From: Gammaproteobacteria bacterium
Lineage (GTDB): Bacteria; Pseudomonadota; Gammaproteobacteria; Granulosicoccales; Granulosicoccaceae
Direction: 5' to 3'
NCBI GenBank assembly: GCA_020444765.1
Contig: JAGRHW010000173.1
Span: 1-7,365, forward strand
DNA length: 7,365 bases
The translations under genes were made by a program, and so were the position numbers. Every line of letters starts with the position of its first letter. Positions within the stretch are counted from its first letter, which is position 1. The notes under the pieces were generated by a model. The model ran no database searches. It was not told the origin of the DNA and saw nothing but the letters and a program-made list of their open reading frames with translations. Of the stretch, positions 1-7,365 are shown one piece after another.

Positions 1-1768
1 AAGACGGCACCGGCACAACCGCCGCGCGCGCTCTGACCTGATCGAGAATCTGCTGGACATCCCCGGCACTCAGCGGTTCGGCGCGGGTATGGATTTGCAT
101 ATCGAATTCAGCAAACTCCAGCTGTCGCAACATCAGCATCGCCGATTGAAAGTTTTTCGCCTGCCGGGCTTTTTCCAGCAGATCGGCGGGAATATTTTCT
201 CCGCTTCGGTAATGCGCGCTGATCATCTGCAAGGCTTCGGTATCCCAGCACCAGTTTTCCAGGAACTGGCTCGGCAGTTCCACGGCATCCCATTCCACAC
301 CGTTGATACCCGACACATCGCGAAAATCCACCTGCGTTAGCATATGCTGCAGGCCGTGGCCGAACTCGTGAAACAAGGTGATAACCTCGTTATGCGTCAG
401 TAACGCGGGCTCATCACCGAGCGGCGGCGTCAGGTTACAGGTCAGGTAAGCGACCGGTAACTGAACCTCGTCGTCGATACGCATGCGGGAAACACATTCA
501 TCCATCCAGGCGCCGCCGCGCTTGTTGTCTCGCGCGTAGATGTCGAGATAAAAACCGCCGCGGGTTTTGCCTGCCGCATCTCTTATCCGGTAAAACCCGA
601 CATCCTTGTGCCAGACGTCAACGTCATCAATGCGTTCGATCCTCAGACCGAACAGTTTTTTTACCACTTTGAACAAACCGGGTATAACGACATTGGCTGG
701 AAAATATGGTTTCAAATCCTCTTCAGAGATCGCGAAGACATCCTCCTTGAGTTTGTTGGAGTAATACATCACATCCCAGGCTTGTAATTTATCAGTCAGC
801 CCGTGACGCTTGGCGAAGTCCTCCAAATCCTTGAATTCCTGCCGTGCACGGGGCGAGGATTTATCCAGTAACTGTTCAAGAAATTCCATGACGCGCGCCG
901 GTGATTCTACCATTTTCGATTCTATGGAATATTCCGCGTAGTTTTGAAAACCAATCAGTTTCGCCTGCTGTTGCCGCAGTTGCAATATCTGTTCGATCAG
1001 TTCGTCGTTATTGAATTTTTTGTCATGCGGGCCCTGATCAGAAGCTCTCGTGCTGTAAGCGGTATAGAGTTCCCTGCGCAGCTCGCGGTTGTCGGCAAAA
1101 GTCTGGATTGCATAATACGTGGGAAATTCCAGGTTCAGCAACCAACCATCGAGACTCTTGTCTTTCGCACGTTGTGCCGCGGCGTCCAATGCATGATCCG
1201 GCAGACCGGTCAGCTCCTCTCGGTGCTCGATCAGCTTCGACCAGGCGTTGGTGCTGTCGAGTACGTTTTCAGCAAAACGGGATGCCAGCTCACTCAATTG
1301 CAGGGCTATTGACTTGAACTGTTCCTTTTTTTGCTCGTCCAGCGATACACCGCTGAGACGAAAGTCACGCAGATTATCATCAATGGCTTTTTGCTGGCCA
1401 GGGGACAGAGCTGCATAAAAAGAAGACTGCCGGATGGATTCGTATTGTCTGTATAGCGCCTGATTCTGACCTATCTCGGTCGAATACTGACTGATCAGTT
1501 TTATCCCGGCATTGTAGGCCTTGCGCAGTTCCGGGTTGTTCATCACCGAATTTAAATGCCGGATCGGCGACCAGAAACGGTCGAGTCGGTCGCCCAATAA
1601 ATCCAGTGGGTAAACAAAGGAGTTCCAGTCGGGCTCGGGAATTTTTTCCAGCTGTCCGATAGCAGCCCGGTTTTCCTGAAGAATCCTGTCCAGTCCGGAC
1701 TCTATACCGTTGATCTTGATTTCGCTGAATGTCGGCAGATGGGAAAATTCCGGATCCTGACGCGTCAT
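1..1768 (-). CDS. prlC: Oligopeptidase A, M3-family zinc metallopeptidase (5' part, runs off the left edge)
   Basis: A reading frame stays open from an ATG at 1768 to the window edge, giving 589 codons with no stop. The protein aligns throughout with E. coli oligopeptidase A (PrlC/OpdA, about 680 aa), so roughly 90 C-terminal residues lie outside. The zinc motif HEFGH is at residues 467-471 (bases 356-370). The third zinc ligand expected in M3 peptidases is Glu497 in the VELPSQ segment. Further matching stretches are LRDFRLSG, AYSTRASDQG, KRGGAWMD and ENWCW. The late Tyr/His catalytic residues of the family fall outside the window. Family members are soluble cytoplasmic enzymes that degrade short peptides, including cleaved signal peptides. 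The start is supported by GAGG (bases 1776-1779) 7 nt upstream. It lies 89 bp behind gyrB on the same strand with no clear promoter between, so co-transcription is possible. The family call is firm; the symbol follows the E. coli orthologue. Confidence 0.93.
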   Translation of the reverse strand, partial: MTRQDPEFSHLPTFSEIKINGIESGLDRILQENRAAIGQLEKIPEPDWNSFVYPLDLLGDRLDRFWSPIRHLNSVMNNPELRKAYNAGIKLISQYSTEIGQNQALYRQYESIRQSSFYAALSPGQQKAIDDNLRDFRLSGVSLDEQKKEQFKSIALQLSELASRFAENVLDSTNAWSKLIEHREELTGLPDHALDAAAQRAKDKSLDGWLLNLEFPTYYAIQTFADNRELRRELYTAYSTRASDQGPHDKKFNNDELIEQILQLRQQQAKLIGFQNYAEYSIESKMVESPARVMEFLEQLLDKSSPRARQEFKDLEDFAKRHGLTDKLQAWDVMYYSNKLKEDVFAISEEDLKPYFPANVVIPGLFKVVKKLFGLRIERIDDVDVWHKDVGFYRIRDAAGKTRGGFYLDIYARDNKRGGAWMDECVSRMRIDDEVQLPVAYLTCNLTPPLGDEPALLTHNEVITLFHEFGHGLQHMLTQVDFRDVSGINGVEWDAVELPSQFLENWCWDTEALQMISAHYRSGENIPADLLEKARQAKNFQSAMLMLRQLEFAEFDMQIHTRAEPLSAGDVQQILDQVRARAAVVPVPS

Positions 1769-1820
1769 GACACATCCTCGATAAAATGGGACAAGTTGTT
1801 ACCGCAGGGGTAGCGTTGTG

Positions 1821-1844
1821 TCGGACAGCACTGTCGCTGTCCGA
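1821..1844. repeat. Perfect 9-bp stem-loop between gyrB and prlC
   Basis: TCGGACAGC (1821-1829) and GCTGTCCGA (1836-1844) are perfect inverted repeats around a 6-nt loop. The stem begins 13 nt after the gyrB stop codon. In the gyrB transcript the hairpin is not followed by a U tract, so it does not look like a standard intrinsic terminator in that direction. The T-rich side (TTCTTC) lies on the other strand, where no gene ends. It may be an mRNA 3'-end stabiliser, a partial attenuator before prlC, or a processing site. The structure is seen directly; its role is inferred. Confidence 0.55.
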
Positions 1845-1857
1845 TTCTTCAATAATC

Positions 1858-4290
<2,433 letters not shown>

Positions 4291-4301
4291 TTAACCTGCA
4301 A

Positions 4302-4310
4302 ATTATAGCA
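4302..4310 (-). promoter_or_regulatory. Extended -10 promoter of gyrB
   Basis: On the minus strand the sequence TGCTATAAT is a perfect extended -10 element (TGn at 4310-4308, TATAAT at 4307-4302). No good -35 hexamer is found at 16-18 bp, which fits an extended -10 promoter. Transcription would start near 4295, giving a leader of about 26 nt that holds the AGGA ribosome site. Many gyrase genes are induced when DNA relaxes, through their promoter region. That control is not demonstrable from sequence here. Confidence 0.75.
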
Positions 4311-4311
4311 C

Positions 4312-4334
4312 AAATCGCCGTTTCCAGGCGTTTT
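4312..4334. repeat. Inverted repeat overlapping the gyrB -35 region
   Basis: AAATCGCC (4312-4319) and GGCGTTTT (4327-4334) pair at 7 of 8 positions around a 7-bp centre. It ends 2 bp upstream of the TGn of the gyrB extended -10 and covers the place where a -35 element would sit. It could be an operator. Read in the recF-to-gyrB direction, it could also be a weak hairpin with A's before and T's after the stem. Both readings are inference. Confidence 0.35.
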
Positions 4335-4493
4335 GTTGGAGGCCTGAAAAACCCTGTCATGGTTCGTATAAGGCTGTATCAGCGGGTGGTTTTTTGGAGG
4401 TTTTTCGAAGGTTAAGATTGTTTCAGAACTGATTAAGCTGTATCGATTTATCAGCACGGGTAGCTGTCGATAGTATGGGTTTTCCGGCAACAT

Positions 4494-4530
4494 CGGATTG
4501 ATCCTGAGAGGATCGACTTTATTCAATCCG
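4494..4530. repeat. Nested inverted repeat at the recF 3' end
   Basis: An outer pair CGGATTG (4494-4500) / CAATCCG (4524-4530) encloses an inner pair GATCC (4500-4504) / GGATC (4510-4514). In the recF mRNA the last sense codons (Arg-Ile) pair with sequence beyond the stop codon, leaving the stop in a bulge. There is no U tract after the hairpin in the recF direction. It may help end or stabilise the dnaN-recF transcript, but it is weak. Confidence 0.3.
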
Positions 4531-5595
4531 TTTTACTTTTCCAAGTTCCACGTGAAACATGGCATCGTTTTGCCCTGTCTTCCAGGTGTCCTGTTTGTTT
4601 CCGGTTATAAAGCATTGGATCTTCAGCCCCCTGATGGCTTCGATCAAAAGGTTTTGATGGAATTCGTCAAGCTCCGCTTCCGGATCGTCACACAATAAGA
4701 CAGCCACATCACCTGTCAATGTCTTGTAAAGGTCCAGCTGCGAAAAAACCAATGCATAAACCAGTAATTTCTGTTGTCCTCTGGATACACTCTGCTTAGC
4801 GGGTGTATCGTGATACAGCAGACCAAGATCGGCACGATGTGGACCGACTGACGTAGTTTTGTATCTCAGACAGGTTTTTTCAGATTTCGACAGCGCATCT
4901 GCAAGATCGGTATTTTTGTCCCAACCTCTTCGGTAACTCACCTCGATGCTCTCTCCGATCTCAAAACGCTGTGCCCATTGTGCAAAAACCGGTCGCAAAT
5001 GCGCTAGATAATCCTGTCGTGTCGCATCGAGTTGTTCACCGGCAACAGCAAGTTCCCGGGTCCAGGCCAACAACTCATTGGCATCGAAATGACTTTTCAG
5101 CAGATTATTACGCTGACCAAGAACATATTGGTAGCGCTTCCATTCGGGCAGGAAATTTGGTTCCACGTGAAACACGCCCCAATCAAGAAATTTTCTTCGG
5201 ATAGAAGGTCCACCTCTCACCAGTTCATGCATATCCGGATGAATAATTTTTACCGGCAACAGACGAGCCAGTTCAGAAGTACTTTTCAGATCCTGCTGAT
5301 CGAGCCGGATACGCATAGGGCCGTTTTTAATTTTGGCCAACCCTGCCCTGTGTTGACCGAAATGACTACCGGAAAAGCCTGCTCCTACCATCAATTGTTC
5401 CTGATCCCAATTGATCAACTCATTAGCAAGATGGGTACGATAGGAACGGCCGCTGGATAGGAGGTAGACGGCCTCGAGAATGGAGCTTTTTCCGGAACCG
5501 TTGGGGCCGGTTAAAAAATTGATGGCTGATGCGGGATGAAGTGAAATGTCCGTCAGATTACGGACATTCTTGATTTCAAGCTGAGTAATCTGCAC
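4519..5595 (-). CDS. recF: RecF, SMC-like ATPase of recombination and replication repair
   Basis: The 358-aa protein matches E. coli RecF (357 aa) end to end. RecF binds DNA at gaps and, with RecO and RecR, loads RecA onto SSB-coated single strands. Visible motifs are Walker A GPNGSGKS (30-37, Lys36), the ABC signature SRGQQ (271-275), Walker B ending in Asp303-Asp304, and the D-loop AELDE (307-311). The Walker B stretch reads LLCDDP, a little unlike the usual IDDF/L. The start codon is GTG at 5595. It is the only possible start: a TAG, the dnaN stop, lies four codons upstream in the same frame and no other start codon intervenes. There is no clear Shine-Dalgarno sequence, so coupling to dnaN translation across the 9-bp gap is likely. 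Two near-perfect parS sites lie inside the gene, both encoding FHVE. Confidence 0.98.
   Translation of the reverse strand: MQITQLEIKNVRNLTDISLHPASAINFLTGPNGSGKSSILEAVYLLSSGRSYRTHLANELINWDQEQLMVGAGFSGSHFGQHRAGLAKIKNGPMRIRLDQQDLKSTSELARLLPVKIIHPDMHELVRGGPSIRRKFLDWGVFHVEPNFLPEWKRYQYVLGQRNNLLKSHFDANELLAWTRELAVAGEQLDATRQDYLAHLRPVFAQWAQRFEIGESIEVSYRRGWDKNTDLADALSKSEKTCLRYKTTSVGPHRADLGLLYHDTPAKQSVSRGQQKLLVYALVFSQLDLYKTLTGDVAVLLCDDPEAELDEFHQNLLIEAIRGLKIQCFITGNKQDTWKTGQNDAMFHVELGKVKRIE
4544..4559. other. parS-like ParB-binding site in the recF 3' end
   Basis: The 16 bases AGTTCCACGTGAAACA differ from the known parS sequence TGTTCCACGTGAAACA only at the first position. The CACGTG core is intact. In recF the site encodes Phe347-His-Val-Glu350. 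ParB (Spo0J) binds such sites and, with ParA and SMC, organises and segregates the origin region. parS sites usually cluster near oriC, as this one would. The parA and parB genes are not in the window. Confidence 0.8.
5159..5174. other. parS-like ParB-binding site in the middle of recF
   Basis: The 16 bases GGTTCCACGTGAAACA match TGTTCCACGTGAAACA at 15 positions; only the first differs. The site encodes Phe142-His-Val-Glu145, in the conserved RecF stretch where E. coli has Phe-His-Asn-Glu. It is 615 bp from the other site, with the same orientation and the same codon phase. A 15/16 match occurring twice in 7.4 kb, next to an origin-like region, is very unlikely by chance. Confidence 0.82.
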
Positions 5596-5604
5596 GAAGT
5601 ATAA

Positions 5605-6702
5605 CTAGAGCCTCATCGGCATAATAACGTATTTCGCCTCATCGGAGTCTACCGGCATGATCAGGCAACTGCTGTTTCCGTCTTTTAACAAGAGCCGGAC
5701 ATTTTCTGTTTCGATACGATTCAAGGCTTCAAGCAGGTAAATGACATTGAAGCCGATTTCCACCGGTGAGGCAGAATAGGAAATTTCCAGCTCTTCACTG
5801 GCCTCTTCCTGGTCGGGGTTATTCGTCGATATCGACAGGATATTGTTCTCAAACCGCATACGGATACCGCGATATTTTTCATTCGACAGGATTGACGCCC
5901 TGGACAAGGCATGAATCAGTGCATCCTTGTCCAGTATCAATTCCTTGTCACAATCAACCGGAATCACTCGGTTGTAATCGGGAAAACGGCCGTCAATCAA
6001 CTTGGTCGTCAAAGTCACTTCGTGGAAATGTAATTTCAGGTGTTGCTGAGTAAAACGAAGAGATACGTCATCATCAGCGTTTATCAAGCGACTGAGTTCC
6101 AATACTGATTTCCTTGGAATAATGACCCTGATCGGTTCATCCAAAGTACTTTCGATTGGACTCGATGAAAAGGCCAGACGATGTCCGTCTGTAGCCACAC
6201 AACGCAGCCCCGTGTTGGTTACTTCCAGTAGCAGACCATTGAGATAAAAGCGAACATCCTGATTGGCCATGGAGAACTGGGTTCGTTTGACGCTGTCACT
6301 GAGTAGATGACCGGGAATCTCAATGTCCCTGCCATCATTGACATCAACCGACAAAGGAAAATCACTGGCCGGTAAGGTAGACAGTACGAACTTGCTTCGT
6401 CCAGAGCTGATCTTCAGTTTGTTATTACTCAGTTCCAGTTTGATAGTGGCTTCATCCGGTAAAGCCCGACAGATATCAAGAAGCTTTCTGGCGGGAACGG
6501 TAATCGAACCCTCTGTCTCAATAGTCGCCTGTGTTCTGGATTGCAGTTCGATCTCCGTATCGGTGGCAGTCATCGACAGAATTTCATTATGGGCCGATAA
6601 CAGAACATTGCCTAAAACGGGTAAGGTCTGACGTTTTTCAACGGCGCCGATAATCTGCTGAAGAGGCGTGACGATCGTTTCTTTTTTCAGAGTGATTTTC
6701 AT
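5605..6702 (-). CDS. dnaN: DNA polymerase III beta subunit (sliding clamp)
   Basis: The 365-aa protein matches E. coli DnaN (366 aa) over its whole length. As a ring-shaped dimer it encircles DNA and holds polymerase III and many repair proteins on it. The three clamp domains (about 1-122, 123-245 and 246-365) are complete. Recognisable family segments include RKLLDICRALP, GRSKFVLSTLPASDFP, QFSMANQDVRFYLNG, ATDGHRLA, LIDGRFPDYNRV, ILSNEKYRG and NNPDQEEA. The final MPMRL contributes to the hydrophobic cleft that binds partner proteins. The ATG at 6702 starts the conserved MKITL-like N terminus, but the sequence before it is almost pure A/T with no Shine-Dalgarno site. recF follows 9 bp after the TAG stop, so the two form one unit, probably with dnaA upstream. 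Confidence 0.99.
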   Translation of the reverse strand: MKITLKKETIVTPLQQIIGAVEKRQTLPVLGNVLLSAHNEILSMTATDTEIELQSRTQATIETEGSITVPARKLLDICRALPDEATIKLELSNNKLKISSGRSKFVLSTLPASDFPLSVDVNDGRDIEIPGHLLSDSVKRTQFSMANQDVRFYLNGLLLEVTNTGLRCVATDGHRLAFSSSPIESTLDEPIRVIIPRKSVLELSRLINADDDVSLRFTQQHLKLHFHEVTLTTKLIDGRFPDYNRVIPVDCDKELILDKDALIHALSRASILSNEKYRGIRMRFENNILSISTNNPDQEEASEELEISYSASPVEIGFNVIYLLEALNRIETENVRLLLKDGNSSCLIMPVDSDEAKYVIMPMRL

Positions 6703-6705
6703 GGC

Positions 6706-6738
6706 TAATAATAAATAATATTTAATAAAGATTAATAG
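6706..6738. other. AT-rich tract, possible DNA-unwinding element
   Basis: Thirty-one of 33 bases are A or T, with repeated TAA/AAT triplets immediately upstream of the dnaN start. It lies 26 bp from the DnaA box at 6765, on the outer side of the box pair, as the unwinding element does in E. coli oriC. It also forms the end of the dnaN leader and takes the place of a ribosome binding site. A second AT-rich tract (6777-6811, about 91% A+T) lies on the inner side of the same box. Confidence 0.45.
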
Positions 6739-6764
6739 TGGTGATTGTTAGTCACGCCCTTTTC

Positions 6765-6773
6765 TGTGGATAA
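6765..6773 (-). promoter_or_regulatory. Perfect DnaA box (minus orientation)
   Basis: TGTGGATAA is the exact complement of the consensus TTATCCACA. With one extra base on the outer side it forms a perfect 10-bp inverted repeat with the box at 6915-6923. It is placed like E. coli R1, beside the AT-rich tract, and is the highest-affinity class of DnaA site. Confidence 0.88.
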
Positions 6774-6801
6774 GCCTTTTTTTATTAAATATATTACACT
6801 G

Positions 6802-6830
6802 ATATAAAATTCTGTATATCTGGCTGTGAA
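6802..6830 (-). promoter_or_regulatory. Weak candidate promoter for dnaN
   Basis: On the minus strand, TTCACA (6830-6825) is followed after 17 bp by TTATAT (6807-6802). Each hexamer matches the sigma-70 consensus at 4 of 6 positions. Transcription would start about 95 nt before dnaN, upstream of the DnaA box at 6765, so DnaA bound there could act on it. The AT-rich setting makes such matches easy to find, so support is weak. dnaN may instead be read from dnaA promoters. Confidence 0.25.
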
Positions 6831-6879
6831 GTTGTGCCGAACGTGTTGGTGATATGTCATTGGATTATTAGATCTTCCT

Positions 6880-6888
6880 TTGTACACA
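6880..6888 (+). promoter_or_regulatory. Relaxed DnaA box
   Basis: TTGTACACA differs from TTATCCACA at two positions and from the looser consensus TTWTNCACA at one. It lies between the two perfect boxes, in the same orientation as the one at 6915, much as the E. coli R2 box TTATACACA does. On its own it would be a weak call; the setting supports it. Confidence 0.4.
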
Positions 6889-6914
6889 CGTTTGTAAGTC
6901 GTATGCTCACATGG

Positions 6915-6923
6915 TTATCCACA
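6915..6923 (+). promoter_or_regulatory. Perfect DnaA box (plus orientation)
   Basis: TTATCCACA is an exact match to the DnaA box consensus. It begins 6 bp before the dnaA stop signal at 6929 as numbered on the plus strand, so it sits just beyond the dnaA coding end. It faces the box at 6765-6773 across 141 bp, similar to the R1/R4 pair that bounds E. coli oriC. Confidence 0.88.
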
Positions 6924-6928
6924 GCTTC

Positions 6929-7365
6929 TCATGTCGAGAGAATGCGTAGAATATTCGAGTAATCCTCGTTGACCTTGGTGTCCGTCTGCCTTAATTCGGC
7001 GACTTTCCTGCAGGCATGCAAAACCGTCGTATGGTCCCTGCCCCCAAAGACATCACCAATCTCCGGCAGGCTTCGGTTGGTCAATTCCTTGGCAAGACTC
7101 ATGGCAATCTGGCGAGGCCGCGCGACCGACCGGCTGCGCCGTTTGGATAAAAGATCGGCAACCCGGATCTTGAAGTACTCGGCAACCGTCTTCTGGATGT
7201 TCTCGATGGTGACCAGTTTTTCCTGGACGGCAATCAGGTCACGAATGGCATCCCGGGCAAACTCCAGTGTGATCGGTGAACCGGTAAACTGAGAATTGGC
7301 TAATACCCGTTTAAGCGCGCCCTCGAGCTCCCTGACATTGGAGCGAATCCGCTTGGCGATAAAAA
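6929..7365 (-). CDS. dnaA: Chromosomal replication initiator protein DnaA (C-terminal 144 residues)
   Basis: The visible part starts at the right window edge, with its first full codon at 7363, and ends at TGA (6931-6929). It covers the end of the AAA+ ATPase domain and all of DNA-binding domain IV. Fragment residues 9-17 (NVRELEGAL) hold the sensor II Arg11. The basic stretch [13 protein letters not shown] (73-85) and the family signature around [14 protein letters not shown] (107-120) form the helix-turn-helix that reads DnaA boxes. The sequence is very close to the last 144 residues of E. coli DnaA (467 aa). DnaA-ATP binds DnaA boxes, opens the origin and recruits DnaB helicase, and it also represses its own gene. 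It is followed by a spacer with perfect copies of its own binding site. About 320 N-terminal residues are outside the window. Confidence 0.98.
   Translation of the reverse strand, partial: FIAKRIRSNVRELEGALKRVLANSQFTGSPITLEFARDAIRDLIAVQEKLVTIENIQKTVAEYFKIRVADLLSKRRSRSVARPRQIAMSLAKELTNRSLPEIGDVFGGRDHTTVLHACRKVAELRQTDTKVNEDYSNILRILST

Larger units (their letters stand above)
6703..6928. other. Origin-like dnaA-dnaN spacer (candidate oriC)
   Basis: This 226-bp non-coding spacer holds two perfect 9-mer DnaA boxes facing each other (6765-6773 and 6915-6923) and one relaxed box between them (6880-6888). It also holds two AT-rich tracts (6706-6738 and 6777-6811). In many bacteria oriC lies between dnaA and dnaN; in others it lies upstream of dnaA or elsewhere. 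The order AT tract, TGTGGATAA box, inner box, inverted TTATCCACA box resembles E. coli oriC from R1 to R4. Only one GATC is present, so Dam/SeqA control of the E. coli kind is not indicated, and I see no clear IHF site. The alternative is a DnaA-autoregulated dnaN leader, with the true origin upstream of dnaA outside the window. Confidence 0.6.

Noticed and set aside
360..375. Perfect parS half-site (GTGAAACA) in the peptidase gene
   Set aside because: The other half does not match. The bases overlap the codons of the conserved HEFGH zinc motif, which explain them.
944..1312. Plus-strand frames inside the peptidase gene and similar ones in gyrB, recF, dnaN and dnaA
   Set aside because: They are antisense to strongly conserved coding regions and lack any recognisable domain or ribosome site.
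4384..4406. Imperfect direct repeat of GGTTTTTT / GGTTTTT with GGAGG
   Set aside because: Short homopolymer-driven similarity, about 80 bp upstream of the gyrB -10. It forms no hairpin and does not fit a terminator in the gene direction.
6774..6879. Search for IHF or Fis sites between the DnaA boxes
   Set aside because: No sequence close to the IHF core (WATCAANNNNTTR) or a convincing Fis site was found on either strand, so none is annotated.

Overview
The window holds the chromosomal replication-initiation cluster of a gammaproteobacterium. All five genes lie on the minus strand. In transcription order, from the right end of the window to the left, they are dnaA (3' part), dnaN, recF, gyrB and an oligopeptidase A gene of the prlC/opdA type (5' part). 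The protein sequences resemble E. coli DnaA, DnaN, RecF, GyrB and oligopeptidase A closely and with few length changes. The GyrB has the long C-terminal-half insertion typical of proteobacterial enzymes. Genus or family cannot be fixed by eye. An M3 peptidase gene directly behind gyrB differs from the E. coli order.

Layout. dnaA ends at 6929 and is followed by a 226-bp AT-rich spacer (6703-6928). This spacer carries two perfect DnaA boxes in inverted orientation, one relaxed box between them, and two tracts of about 90% A+T. It looks like a replication origin or an origin-like DnaA-regulated leader of dnaN. dnaN (5605-6702) and recF (4519-5595) are separated by 9 bp and are almost certainly co-transcribed. 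recF starts with GTG in the same reading frame as the dnaN stop. A 249-bp spacer then contains a convincing extended -10 promoter for gyrB (1858-4269). An 89-bp spacer with a 9-bp perfect stem-loop leads into the peptidase gene, which starts at 1768 and runs off the left edge after 589 codons.

The most notable non-coding signal inside genes is a pair of 16-bp sites in recF (4544-4559 and 5159-5174). Each matches the ParB-binding parS sequence at 15 of 16 positions, and each encodes the same tetrapeptide, Phe-His-Val-Glu. With the DnaA boxes about 1.6-2.4 kb away, the window combines an initiator gene, a probable origin, the sliding clamp, gyrase B and likely centromere sites for segregation.

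The genes themselves are ordinary housekeeping genes without frameshifts. No mobile element, CRISPR array, tRNA or rRNA is visible. I found no new multi-gene system; the interest lies in cis-acting sites embedded in and between conserved genes.
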